Shown in pieces: positions 9,422 to 18,117 of a stretch of DNA of 64,000 nt. The first letter of the stretch is position 1; every line of letters starts with the position of its first letter. Both the position numbers and the translations under genes were made by a program. Origin of the DNA: Bacteroidota bacterium. GTDB taxonomy: Bacteria; Bacteroidota; Bacteroidia; Flavobacteriales_F; PHOS-HE28. Location of the stretch: contig JAFDZF010000100.1 of NCBI GenBank assembly GCA_018267055.1, positions 1-64,000 of the forward strand. The letters run 5' to 3'. A model generated the notes under the pieces. The model saw only the letters and a list, made by a program, of their open reading frames with translations, searched no databases and was not told the origin of the DNA.

Positions 9422-9913
9422 ATGTCCGCCCCGCTCACCCCGCAGGACGTGCTCGACCTGCTCGAGCAGGTGAAGGACCCGGAGGTCCCCGTGATCAGCG
9501 TGCGCGAGCTGGGCGTGCTCCGCGACGTGCAACTGACCGCGGACGGCGTGGAGGTGACGATCACCCCCACCTACAGCGGCTGCCCCGCCATGGACGTGAT
9601 GCGCACCGAGATCGAGCGCACGCTGCACGCCGCCGGCATCGACCGCGTGACCGTGAAGCAGGTGCTCTCCCCGCCCTGGACCACGGACTGGATCAGTGCC
9701 AGCGGCCGGGCCAAGCTCGAAGGCTATGGCATCGCGCCCCCGCCGCATTCGGCGGACATCCGCGCCTTGAAGGGGGCCGCGCCCGTGGTGAAATGCCCGC
9801 ATTGCGGCAGCACGCGCACGGAGATGATCAGCGCCTTCGGCTCCACGGCCTGCAAGGCCCTGTACAAGTGCACCGATTGCCTGGAGCCGTTCGACCTGTT
9901 CAAGTGCCTGTGA
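9422..9913 (+). CDS. paaD: PaaD, DUF59/MIP18-type maturation factor of the epoxidase
   Basis: The 163-residue protein starts at the ATG two bases after the paaC stop; a longer in-frame extension into paaC is not real. The N-terminal DUF59 domain carries VKDPEVPVISVRELG and the YSGCPAMDVM motif with a likely metal-binding Cys. A C-terminal zinc-ribbon-like part has CPHCGSTRT and CTDC. PaaD is required for activity of the phenylacetyl-CoA epoxidase in other bacteria, probably for iron or Fe-S centre assembly, and is not itself part of the catalytic complex. It closes the paaABCD run. Confidence 0.95.
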   Translation: MSAPLTPQDVLDLLEQVKDPEVPVISVRELGVLRDVQLTADGVEVTITPTYSGCPAMDVMRTEIERTLHAAGIDRVTVKQVLSPPWTTDWISASGRAKLEGYGIAPPPHSADIRALKGAAPVVKCPHCGSTRTEMISAFGSTACKALYKCTDCLEPFDLFKCL

Positions 9914-9960
9914 CCACGCGCACAATGGACACCGGGCCGGCGCCGTTCGCCACCCGCGAC

Positions 9961-9968
9961 TAGCTTCG
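9961..9968 (+). promoter_or_regulatory. -7 promoter box before the GT2 gene at 9975
   Basis: TAGCTTCG matches TAnnTTTG with one T-to-C change and ends 6 bases before the ATG. It suggests that the glycosyltransferase gene has its own start rather than reading on from paaD. Confidence 0.4.
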
Positions 9969-9974
9969 CGCCGC

Positions 9975-10928
9975 ATGGACATTTCCGTCGTCATCCCCCT
10001 GCTCAATGAGCGGGAATCCCTGCCGGAGCTCGTGGCGCGGATCCACGCGACGATCACCGGGATGGGCCGGACGTACGAGGTGCTGCTGATCGATGACGGC
10101 AGCCGCGACGGCTCGTGGGAGGAGATCCAGCGGCTGCACGCGGCCGATCCCCACGTGAAGGGCATCCGCCTGGGCCGCAACTACGGGAAGAGCCCCGCGC
10201 TCAATGAAGGCTTCCTGGCCGCGCAGGGCGAGGTGGTGATCACCATGGACGCCGACCTGCAGGACGACCCGGCGGAGATCCCCGAGCTGTACGGCATGAT
10301 CACCGCGGACGGCTTCGACCTGGTGAGCGGCTGGAAGAAGAAGCGCTACGACCCGCTGAGCAAGACCCTGCCCACCAAGCTCTTCAACGCCACCACGCGC
10401 TGGGCCAGCGGGGTGCAACTGCACGATTTCAACTGCGGGCTGAAGGCCTACCGCAAGGACGTGGTGAAGGCGATCGAAGTGTACGGGGAGATGCACCGCT
10501 ACATCCCCTTCATCGCCAAGAAGGAAGGCTTCCACAAGATCGGCGAGAAGGTGGTGCAGCACCACGCGCGGAAGTACGGCGTGAGCAAGTTCGGGCTGGA
10601 CCGCTTCATCAATGGCTTCCTGGACCTGCTGACGATCACCTTCGTCTTCCGCTTCGGCAAGAAGCCCATGCACTTCTTCGGGGCCATGGGCACCTTGATG
10701 TTCTTCCTGGGCTTCCTGGCCATCGCCTGGATGCTGGGCGACAAGCTCTACCACGTGATGAGCCACCAGCGCGCCCGCCTGGTGACGGACCAGCCCCTCT
10801 TCTACCTCGCGCTGACGGCGATGATCATCGGCGCGCAGCTGTTCCTGTCGGGCTTCGTGGCCGAACTGGTGGCGCGCAACTCGCCGGAGCGCAACAGCTA
10901 CCGCGTCTCCGAGCGCCTGGGCCTCTAG
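9975..10928 (+). CDS. Family 2 glycosyltransferase, dolichol-phosphate-mannose-synthase/GtrB type
   Basis: A 317-residue membrane-bound GT-A enzyme. The N-terminal domain has VVIPLLNERESLPELV, IDDGSRDGS and the metal-binding DADLQDDP; the C-terminus has two transmembrane helices (about 232-262 and 270-300, GFVAEL at the end). This layout is typical of enzymes that transfer a sugar from a nucleotide donor to undecaprenyl phosphate for later use by GT-C or polytopic transferases. The neighbouring polytopic protein at 10988 may use the product. The sugar cannot be told from sequence. Confidence 0.9.
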   Translation: MDISVVIPLLNERESLPELVARIHATITGMGRTYEVLLIDDGSRDGSWEEIQRLHAADPHVKGIRLGRNYGKSPALNEGFLAAQGEVVITMDADLQDDPAEIPELYGMITADGFDLVSGWKKKRYDPLSKTLPTKLFNATTRWASGVQLHDFNCGLKAYRKDVVKAIEVYGEMHRYIPFIAKKEGFHKIGEKVVQHHARKYGVSKFGLDRFINGFLDLLTITFVFRFGKKPMHFFGAMGTLMFFLGFLAIAWMLGDKLYHVMSHQRARLVTDQPLFYLALTAMIIGAQLFLSGFVAELVARNSPERNSYRVSERLGL

Positions 10929-10987
10929 GTCCATGTGCCCATGTGGGCATGCGCACAGGACCTCCACTTCTTCGCACCTTGCGGGGG

Positions 10988-12397
10988 ATGAACGCGCGCG
11001 GTGTCCACCGGCTCTTCCTGGTGCTGCTCGTCCTCTCCCTGGCGAAGTACGCGTACCTGGCCCGCTTCGCCCACCCCGGCGCGGACGACTTCTGCTATGC
11101 GGCCAAGTCGCGCGATGTGCCGCTGCTGGCATGGAGCGTGGGCGAGTACCACGACTGGAACGGCCGGTACGCCAGCAACCTCCTGATGGCCCGCGGGCCG
11201 CTCACCTGGAGCCTGGACTTCCTGCCCGGTTACCGCCTGGTGGCGATCGGCCTGCTGGTGTTCACCTGGGCGGCGGCCTGGGCGCTGCTGCGCGCGTGCA
11301 CCCGTGACACCTTGACCCCGGGCCGGCAGGCCGCCGTGGCGGCGGTGTTCCTGGGACTGTTCCTGCACCACCTCCCCGACCTCGCCGAAGGGTTCTACTG
11401 GTATACCGGAGCCATCACCTACCAGCTGGGCAACATCCTGCTCCTGCTCTACCTCGCCGGGCATGCCACGCTCGGGGGCCGCTACCGCGAACGGCCCTGG
11501 GCGACCCTGGGCCTTGCGCTGCTGGCGGTCGTCCTCGCCGGCATGGATGAAGTGCACATGCTGCTGCTCGCCGGCGGGCATGCCGTGGCGTTCGGCCTGG
11601 CCTATGCCCGCACCCGCCGGGCGGACCGCTCCCTGCTGCTCTTCCTGGCGCTCGCGGTGGCCTGCGGGATCGTGGTGGCCGCGGCGCCGGGCAATGCCGT
11701 CCGGGGGGCGCTCCATGCGCACACCCACCAGCTGGGCCGCTCCCTGGGCCTTTCGCTGCTGCAGACCGGCCGCTTCGTGCTGATCTGGATGCTTTCCCCC
11801 GTGCTGCTCGTGCTGTCGCTGCTGTACATCCCCTTCCATCGGCAGCTGCGGGACACCCTGCCTTTCCTCCGCCCGGCCCTGCCGCCCTGGGCCATCAGCG
11901 GGCTGTTGGTGCTCCTGGTCTTCGCCTGCGTCTTCCCGGCCTATTGGAGCACCGGCGTGCTGGGCCAGTACCGCACGCTGAACGTGGCCTGCTTCCTCTT
12001 CCTCCTTGGCTGGTGGATCCATCTGTCGGCCTGGTTGGAGCATCCGTGGGGACAGCGGCTGCAGGCCGTCCGCTTCTCCCCGGTCGTGGCCGTGCTGCTG
12101 CTGTCGATCGCCGCCGCGGACCTGGAGCTGAGCCGGAACGGGCTGCGTGCCTGGGCGGACCTCGCGAACGGCCGCGCCCAACGCGCCGACGCGGCCTTGC
12201 GCCTGCGCGAAGCCGACCTGCGGCAGGCCGCAGCTTCGCCACGGACCGTCGTGATCATGGCGCCCCTGGCCGATCCGCCGAAGACCTTGTTCACCCTGGA
12301 GGAGCACGGTCCGGAAAGCCGCTGGATGAGCACGTGCACTGCGCGCTACTTCGGCATGGACGACGACCGGGTGCGTATGGCCCCCCCTGCCCCCTAG
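10988..12397 (+). CDS. Polytopic membrane protein, DUF6056-like putative glycan transferase
   Basis: A 469-residue protein with about ten hydrophobic helices. The start at 10988 places the first helix (FLVLLVLSLAKYAYL) at the N-terminus; an in-frame ATG at 10943 is possible but adds polar residues. Early motif GADDFCYAA followed by YHDWNGRYASNLL, and APGNAVR near residue 240, resemble DUF6056-type proteins, which look like GT-C glycosyltransferases with an acidic pair in the first outer loop. A soluble tail of about 85 residues follows. It lies 59 bases after a GtrB-like gene, which would supply a lipid-linked sugar. Function inferred from context. Confidence 0.65.
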   Translation: MNARGVHRLFLVLLVLSLAKYAYLARFAHPGADDFCYAAKSRDVPLLAWSVGEYHDWNGRYASNLLMARGPLTWSLDFLPGYRLVAIGLLVFTWAAAWALLRACTRDTLTPGRQAAVAAVFLGLFLHHLPDLAEGFYWYTGAITYQLGNILLLLYLAGHATLGGRYRERPWATLGLALLAVVLAGMDEVHMLLLAGGHAVAFGLAYARTRRADRSLLLFLALAVACGIVVAAAPGNAVRGALHAHTHQLGRSLGLSLLQTGRFVLIWMLSPVLLVLSLLYIPFHRQLRDTLPFLRPALPPWAISGLLVLLVFACVFPAYWSTGVLGQYRTLNVACFLFLLGWWIHLSAWLEHPWGQRLQAVRFSPVVAVLLLSIAAADLELSRNGLRAWADLANGRAQRADAALRLREADLRQAAASPRTVVIMAPLADPPKTLFTLEEHGPESRWMSTCTARYFGMDDDRVRMAPPAP

Positions 12398-12398
12398 A

Positions 12399-13514
12399 TC
12401 ACAGCGTGCGCGCGAAGTCCGCCAGGGACGTGGCGAAGCGCTCCCAGGAGAGCTCCTGGCGCAGGGTGGCGATGTTCGCCCGCAACGCCGCCGCATCGTG
12501 GGCTTCGAAGAACGCCCGGACCGCGGCCGCGATGGCCTCCGCCGACACCTCCGGCACCACCAGGCCGGTGCGGCCGTGATGGACCGCCTCCTTCAGTCCG
12601 CCGGTGTCCGTGGCGATGAGGGGCGCCCCGAAGTGGTAGGCGATGGCCGTGATGCCGCTCTGCGTCGCGCTCTTGTAGGGCAGCACCACCGCATCGGCCG
12701 CGCTGAAGAAGGCCGGCACCTCCGCGTCGGCGATGTACCGGGCGTGGACGTGGATATTGGCCTTCAGCGGGCTGGCGTCGATGCGCTGCTGGTAGGGGGC
12801 GAAATCACCGTAGGGCTCACCGGCGATCACCAGGTGGTAGCGCGGATCCAGCGTGGCGAAGGCGTCGAGCAGCAGGTCGAGCCCCTTGTAATCGCGGATG
12901 AGGCCGAAGAAGAGCAGCACACGGGCATCGGCCGGCAGGCCCAGCCGGGCTCGTGCCTCCGCTTGGGGGAGCGCCTGCCCGAAGTGGTCGTAGAGCGGAT
13001 GCGGCAGCAGGTGCACGCGGGCACCGGGGTGCAGCGCGAGGATGTCGGCCCGCACGGCCTCCGTCAGGGCGATGAAGCCGTCGTTGCGCCGGAGGAACCA
13101 GCGGGTGAACGGCCGGTCGAAGAAGCGCGGTTCGTGCGGCACGGCATTGTCCACGATGCTGAGCACCTTCACGCCCCGCTTCCGCAAGCGCCCCGCCACG
13201 GTGCCCAGGGCCGGGGCGAAGAAGGGCATCCAGTAGCGGAGCACCGCCACGTCGGGCCTGGTGGCGGCCATGGCCCGGGCCGTGCGGCCCCAGCTGAAGG
13301 GACCGATGCTGTCGAGCACGCGCCGGGCGCCCACGGGGTCCTTCGCCGCCGGATCGTACTGGGAGGTGCCGGGGAACAGGATCCCGGGGTACTGGCGGGT
13401 GAAGGTGAACGCCTCCACCGCATGGGCCTTCCGCAGCTCCTGCACCAGCGCGCTGCTGAACTGCGCGATGCCCCCCCGGAAGGGCGGAAAGGCCGAAAGG
13501 AAGGCGAAGCGCAT
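12399..13514 (-). CDS. GT-B family 4 glycosyltransferase
   Basis: A 371-residue cytoplasmic glycosyltransferase of the two-Rossmann GT-B fold. The start at 13514 (MRFAFLSAFPPFRGGIAQF) gives the usual glycine-rich donor-side opening; upstream in-frame sequence is not conserved-looking. The C-terminal domain shows FFGLIRDYKGLDLLLDAF, PYKSATQSGITAIAYHFGAPLIATDTGGLKE with the expected acidic residue, and HGRTGLVVP. It likely adds a sugar to an envelope glycan. It runs convergently against the polytopic gene, with one base between their stop codons. Donor and acceptor unknown. Confidence 0.88.
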   Translation of the reverse strand: MRFAFLSAFPPFRGGIAQFSSALVQELRKAHAVEAFTFTRQYPGILFPGTSQYDPAAKDPVGARRVLDSIGPFSWGRTARAMAATRPDVAVLRYWMPFFAPALGTVAGRLRKRGVKVLSIVDNAVPHEPRFFDRPFTRWFLRRNDGFIALTEAVRADILALHPGARVHLLPHPLYDHFGQALPQAEARARLGLPADARVLLFFGLIRDYKGLDLLLDAFATLDPRYHLVIAGEPYGDFAPYQQRIDASPLKANIHVHARYIADAEVPAFFSAADAVVLPYKSATQSGITAIAYHFGAPLIATDTGGLKEAVHHGRTGLVVPEVSAEAIAAAVRAFFEAHDAAALRANIATLRQELSWERFATSLADFARTL

Positions 13515-13617
13515 GGTGCGCGAAGATGCGCAGGCCGCGCCACAACCCGGCCGTTGCGGCACGGTCCATGCGCGGTGCGGCCGGTCCATGCTCCCCGGAG
13601 GCCCGCGGTGGAGGGGC

Positions 13618-13625
13618 TATCTTCG
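13618..13625 (+). promoter_or_regulatory. -7 promoter box before the MORN-type gene
   Basis: TATCTTCG, a one-base variant of TAnnTTTG, sits 27 bases before the ATG at 13653 and likely starts the 13653-18725 run. Confidence 0.45.
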
Positions 13626-13652
13626 CGCCTGCTCGCCACAGGCGAGGCATCG

Positions 13653-14669
13653 ATGAAGACCCGTCTCTCCTTCCTGTTCGCCGCGTCGGCCCTTGCCGGC
13701 GCCTGCTTCGCCCAGCCCTCGCCCCTCAACCAGAAGGATGCGCAGGGCCGGAAGCAGGGCGCATGGCAGAAGACCTGGGCCGACCGCGCCCAGCTGCGCT
13801 ATGAGGGGCGGTTCAAGGACGACAAGCCCGTGGGGCGCTTCACCTACTACTCCACCTCCGGCAAGGTGGAAAGCACGGTGGACCACTACCCCACCGGCAA
13901 TGGTGCGCACGGCCGCCACTTCCACCCCGACGGCAAGCTGATGGCCGAGGGGCGCTACGCCGGCGAAGCCAAGGACAGCACCTGGAACTATTACGACGAG
14001 GACGGCCACCTGCGCAGCACGGAGAACTGGCGCGCCGGCACCCGGAACGGCGAGCAGCTGGCCTACTACCCGGACGGCAAGGTGGCTGAGCGCCTGCACT
14101 TCACCAACGGCACGCAGAGCGGCAAGGCCGAGCAGTTCTTCCCCGACGGCACGCTGAAGTACACGGCCACCTACGTGAAGGGCGCGCCGGAAGGCGACCT
14201 CACCTGGTTCCAGCCCAACGGCAAGCGGGACATCGAGGGGCACATGGTGAACGGCGAGCGCGACGGCGCGTGGGTCTACTACAACCCCGACGGCTCCGTG
14301 CAGGTGCAGGTGCTCTACCGGCAGGGCGTGTTCGTGAAGGACAAGAAAGAGAACGGGGTGTTCAAGGAGTACTACGACGACGAGCAACTGAAGAGCGAGA
14401 CCACCTACAAGAACGGCCGCAAGGAGGGCCGCTTCACGGAGTACCACGACAACGGCCGGTGGGTGAACGTGCCGATCAAGCTGGGTCCCCAGGGCAGCGA
14501 GAAGGCCGAGGTGGAGCGTGAGCTGCAGGGCCAGACGAAGAAGCGCGAAGGGACCTACCGGAACGACGTGCTGGAGGGCGACGTGAAGGAATACGACGAC
14601 AAGGGCAAGCTGCTCTCCACCCTCACCTACACCAATGGGCAGCCCGCCACCGGGGGCGTGAAGCCATGA
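13653..14669 (+). CDS. Secreted YwqK/MORN-type repeat protein
   Basis: The 338-residue protein starts at 13653 with a signal peptide (MKTRLSFLFAASALAGACFA). The rest is a string of about ten beta-hairpin repeats of the MORN/YwqK type: G-x-W or E-G-R-x-x-x-x-x-P-x-G-x, for example EGRFKDDKPVGRFTYYSTSG and GRYAGEAKDSTWNYYDEDG. Such proteins are common in Bacteroidota and are presumed periplasmic or surface scaffolds; no enzymatic role is known. The stop overlaps the mnmA start by 4 bases (ATGA), so it is translated with mnmA although I see no functional link. Confidence 0.85.
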   Translation: MKTRLSFLFAASALAGACFAQPSPLNQKDAQGRKQGAWQKTWADRAQLRYEGRFKDDKPVGRFTYYSTSGKVESTVDHYPTGNGAHGRHFHPDGKLMAEGRYAGEAKDSTWNYYDEDGHLRSTENWRAGTRNGEQLAYYPDGKVAERLHFTNGTQSGKAEQFFPDGTLKYTATYVKGAPEGDLTWFQPNGKRDIEGHMVNGERDGAWVYYNPDGSVQVQVLYRQGVFVKDKKENGVFKEYYDDEQLKSETTYKNGRKEGRFTEYHDNGRWVNVPIKLGPQGSEKAEVERELQGQTKKREGTYRNDVLEGDVKEYDDKGKLLSTLTYTNGQPATGGVKP

Positions 14670-15787
14670 GCAGGCACGGACGCGTACTGGTGGCCATGAG
14701 CGGCGGGGTGGACAGCTCCGTGACCGCGCTGATGCTGCACGACCAGGGCTACGAGGTCATCGGGGTGACGATGAAGACCTGGGACTACGCCGAGAACAGC
14801 GGAGGCAAGCGGATCACGGGCTGCTGCGACCTGGACAGCATCAACGATGCGCGCACGCTGGCGGTGAGCCGGGGCTTCCACCACATGATCCTCGACATCC
14901 GGGAGGAGTTCGGCGCGGCCATCATCGGCAACTTCACCAGCGAGTACATGGCCGGGCGCACGCCCAACCCCTGCGTGCTCTGCAACACCTTCATCAAGTG
15001 GGAGGCGCTGCTGAAGCGGGCCGACATGCTGGACTGCGAGCTGATCGCCACGGGGCATTACGCCAATGTGCGCGAGACGGAAGGCCGGTGGGTGGTGAGC
15101 AAGGGCCGGGACAACGACAAGGACCAGAGCTACGTGCTGTGGGGCCTGGAGCAGAAGAACCTGGCACGCACGCGCTTCCCGGTGGGCGGCTTCAAGAAGA
15201 GCGAGATCCGCGAGATGGCCGCGAAGAGCGGCTTTCCGCAGCTGGCGAAGAAGAGCGAGAGCTACGAGATCTGTTTCATCCCGGACAACGACTACCGGGG
15301 CTTCCTCAAGCGCAAGGACCCCGCGGCCTTCGAAAAGCTGGCGCATGGCCGGCTGGTGGGCACCGACGGCAGCGCCCTGGGCGAGCACGACGGCTACCCC
15401 TTCTTCACCATCGGGCAGCGCAAGGGCCTGGGCATCGCCACGGGCCGGCCGCTGTACGTGACGGAGATCGTGCCGGAGACGAACACCGTGGTGCTGGGCG
15501 ACAAGGAGGACCTGAACAAGCGGACGGTATGGGTGCGCGCGCCGAAGTTCCAGAAGATCGACGCGCTGCACGGCGAGCTGGAGGCGGTGACCAAGGTCCG
15601 TTACAAGGACAAGGGCACACCGGCCACCCTCCGGATGGAGAATGAACGGGTGCGTGTTGATCTGCATGCGCCGGTGGCAGGCATCGCACCGGGACAAAGT
15701 GCCGTCTTTTACGATGGGGATGACGTGATCGGCGGCGGCTTCATCGATCGCGACCCTGCCAACGCATGGACCGCACCCGTATCCTGA
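14666..15787 (+). CDS. mnmA: tRNA-specific 2-thiouridylase MnmA
   Basis: A 373-residue enzyme that thiolates U34 in the anticodon of tRNA Lys, Glu and Gln, using ATP and a sulfur relay. Seen: PP-loop SGGVDSS at residues 12-18, the catalytic Cys in NPCVLCN, the second Cys in SYEICFIPD, DKDQSYVLW for tRNA contact, and a C-terminal beta-barrel with FTIGQRKGLGI and AGIAPGQSAVFY. Everything expected is present. It overlaps the MORN gene at its start and the lipoprotein gene by 22 bases at its end. Confidence 0.96.
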   Translation: MSRHGRVLVAMSGGVDSSVTALMLHDQGYEVIGVTMKTWDYAENSGGKRITGCCDLDSINDARTLAVSRGFHHMILDIREEFGAAIIGNFTSEYMAGRTPNPCVLCNTFIKWEALLKRADMLDCELIATGHYANVRETEGRWVVSKGRDNDKDQSYVLWGLEQKNLARTRFPVGGFKKSEIREMAAKSGFPQLAKKSESYEICFIPDNDYRGFLKRKDPAAFEKLAHGRLVGTDGSALGEHDGYPFFTIGQRKGLGIATGRPLYVTEIVPETNTVVLGDKEDLNKRTVWVRAPKFQKIDALHGELEAVTKVRYKDKGTPATLRMENERVRVDLHAPVAGIAPGQSAVFYDGDDVIGGGFIDRDPANAWTAPVS

Positions 15788-16437
15788 TCATCGCCACCGC
15801 CACCTTCCTGGTGCTGGGCGGCGGCTGCAAGAAGGAGGATCCGCCCCGCATCGACCTGGGCTACGGGTACTTCCCCACCGACACCGGCCGCTGGATCGAG
15901 TACCGGGTGGATTCGGCCTGGCTGGACCAGCCCAACGGCCTGGGCGACACCATCACCTACGCCCTGCGCGAGGCGATCACCGGCGACTTCACCGATCCCG
16001 AAGGGCGTGCGGCGCAATACCTCCGCCGCTCCGTGTTCGATACGGTGACCGACACCTGGAGCGTGAAGGACATCTGGTGGCAGACGCGCACCGCCACGCA
16101 GGCCGAGCGCACCGAGGAGAACGAACGGCGCATCAAGCTGATCTTCCCACCCCGCACCGGCCAGTACTGGAACACCAACGCGACGAACGTCGGGCCGATG
16201 TACGAGCTCACCTACCAGGAAGTGGACGTGCCGTGGAGCATCAACGGGATGAGCTTCGACAGCACCGTGCTGGTGAAGACCACCTACCCCAGCAACCTGA
16301 TCGTGCGGCGCACCTACTACGAACGCTACGCCAAGCACGTGGGCCTGGTGTACCGGCAGGTGGACAGCAGCAACACGCAGATCGCCGGCACCCGCGGCAC
16401 CTTCTACACCCAGACGATCACCGGCTACGGGCGATGA
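15766..16437 (+). CDS. Lipoprotein of unknown function
   Basis: A 223-residue protein with a lipoprotein signal (ATFLVLGGGCKKEDPP, lipid on Cys20). The mature part is beta-rich, with GYFPTDTGRWIEYRVDS at the start, a pattern common in Bacteroidota lipoproteins of unknown role. The ATG lies 22 bases inside the end of mnmA in another frame, and its stop is followed after three bases by the subtilase gene. It probably sits in the outer membrane or faces the periplasm. I do not recognise the family. Confidence 0.75.
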   Translation: MDRTRILIIATATFLVLGGGCKKEDPPRIDLGYGYFPTDTGRWIEYRVDSAWLDQPNGLGDTITYALREAITGDFTDPEGRAAQYLRRSVFDTVTDTWSVKDIWWQTRTATQAERTEENERRIKLIFPPRTGQYWNTNATNVGPMYELTYQEVDVPWSINGMSFDSTVLVKTTYPSNLIVRRTYYERYAKHVGLVYRQVDSSNTQIAGTRGTFYTQTITGYGR

Positions 16438-16440
16438 GCC

Positions 16441-18117
16441 ATGCGCGCGGTGCGCCATAGCGGTCCCGGCGGCGTCCTCGCATCCGTGCTGCTCCTGCTC
16501 TGCGGACCGGTCGTCGCCCAGACCGCCCCGGCCACGTACTGGGTGCAGTTCACGGACAAGGCCCACACGCCGTACAGCCTGGAGGCCCCGGAAGCCTTCC
16601 TCTCCCCGCGCGCGCTGGAGCGTCGCGCCCACGACCAGGTGCCATTCGATTCGCTGGACCTGCCCGTGGACCCGGCCTACATCACGGCCTTGCTCGCTGC
16701 GGGCGACATCGAGCTGCTGAACCGCAGCAAGTGGTTCAACGCCGTCACCATCGGGTCCACCGATACGCTGGCCCTGGACACGTTGCTGGGGCTGCCCTTC
16801 GTGCGCGACGTGAAGATGCTGTGCGACGGGCGTCCGCGTCCTTCCCGGGCCCTGGACAAGCTGGAAGGCCTGGAGAAGGACTATACGGACACCTACGGCT
16901 CCGCCCTGCGGCAGGTGAGCATGATGAACGGCCACCTGCTGCACGCGGTGGGCGGCGCGCGCGGCCAGGGCATGCTGATCGGCATCCTGGACGCCGGCTT
17001 CGATCGGGCCGATGTGCTGCCCGCGTTCGCCGCGGTGCGGGCGCGCCAGGGCATCGTGCTGGCCCGCGACCTGGCCCACCCCGGCGGCAATGTGTTCGGC
17101 GAAAGCGCCCACGGCCGATCGGTGCTCGCCGTGCTGGCGGGCGACCTGGAGGGCCGCCTGCTCGGCACCGCCCCGCTCGCGGACTATGTGCTGGTGCGAA
17201 CGGAGGACGCCAACAGCGAATACCTCGTGGAAGAGGACAACTGGGTGAGCGGCGCGGAGCTGTGCGACAGCCTCGGCTGCGACGTGCTGAGCACATCGCT
17301 CGGCTACACGGTCTTCGACGACAGCACGCAGGACCACACCTATGCCGACCTCGATGGCCTCACCACGCGCATCAGCATCGCGGCGGGCATCGCGGCGCGC
17401 AAGGGGATGCTGCCGGTGAACAGCGCGGGCAACAGCGGCGAGGCCTCCTGGCACTACATCGGTGCCCCGGCGGACGCCTTCGGCATCCTGGTGGTGGGCG
17501 CGGTGGACGACGACCGGCGGTTGGCCGGCTTCAGCTCGCGCGGCCCCACCGCCGATGGCCGCATCAAGCCCGATGTCTGCGCCGTGGGGCGGGGCACCGT
17601 GGGGCTGAACGACAGCGGCCAGGACATCGCGCGCATCAACGGCACCTCGTTCTCCGCTCCCCTGGTGGCGGGCCTCACCGCCTGCCTCTGGCAGCTGCAC
17701 CGCGACCGGTCCAACGCAGCGATCATCGACGCCGTACGCCGCAGCGCCTCGCAGGCCGATCGACCGGACAACGACCTCGGCTATGGCATCCCCGACTTCT
17801 GGCGGGCGCACCTGCTCCTGGGCGGACGCGACCTCACCGGCCTGCGCACGGAGGACGTGCTGGACGTGATGCCCATGCCCTTCGGCGATTTCTTCGACGT
17901 GGAGCTGTTCGCGGGCGGGTCGGCCCGGATGGACCTCGACCTCTACGATGCCCTGGGCCGGTCGATCTGGTCCTCCAGCACGCCGCTGGAGCCGCACACC
18001 TATGCCCGTGTCCGGGTGCAGGACGGCATCCTCAGCCGCCTGCGCGCCGGCGCGTACGTGCTGGACGTGCATGTAGGTGCCTCGCGCCTGACGCGGCGGG
18101 TGGTGAAGGCCGAATAG
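16441..18117 (+). CDS. Subtilisin-like serine protease (S8) with T9SS type A sorting tail
   Basis: A 558-residue secreted protease: signal peptide (about 1-28), a pro-region, and an S8 domain with Asp184 (GILDAGFD), His224 (SAHGRSVL), oxyanion Asn in NSAGNSG and Ser403 (GTSFSAPLVAGL), so the triad is complete. The last 80 residues (PMPFGDFFDVELF, LYDALGR, LRAGAYVLDVHV, TRRVVKAE) match a T9SS type A sorting domain, though the usual PNP is PMP. It is likely exported across the outer membrane and may be anchored or released. Substrate unknown. Its stop shares a base with the GTG start of aat. Confidence 0.92.
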   Translation: MRAVRHSGPGGVLASVLLLLCGPVVAQTAPATYWVQFTDKAHTPYSLEAPEAFLSPRALERRAHDQVPFDSLDLPVDPAYITALLAAGDIELLNRSKWFNAVTIGSTDTLALDTLLGLPFVRDVKMLCDGRPRPSRALDKLEGLEKDYTDTYGSALRQVSMMNGHLLHAVGGARGQGMLIGILDAGFDRADVLPAFAAVRARQGIVLARDLAHPGGNVFGESAHGRSVLAVLAGDLEGRLLGTAPLADYVLVRTEDANSEYLVEEDNWVSGAELCDSLGCDVLSTSLGYTVFDDSTQDHTYADLDGLTTRISIAAGIAARKGMLPVNSAGNSGEASWHYIGAPADAFGILVVGAVDDDRRLAGFSSRGPTADGRIKPDVCAVGRGTVGLNDSGQDIARINGTSFSAPLVAGLTACLWQLHRDRSNAAIIDAVRRSASQADRPDNDLGYGIPDFWRAHLLLGGRDLTGLRTEDVLDVMPMPFGDFFDVELFAGGSARMDLDLYDALGRSIWSSSTPLEPHTYARVRVQDGILSRLRAGAYVLDVHVGASRLTRRVVKAE

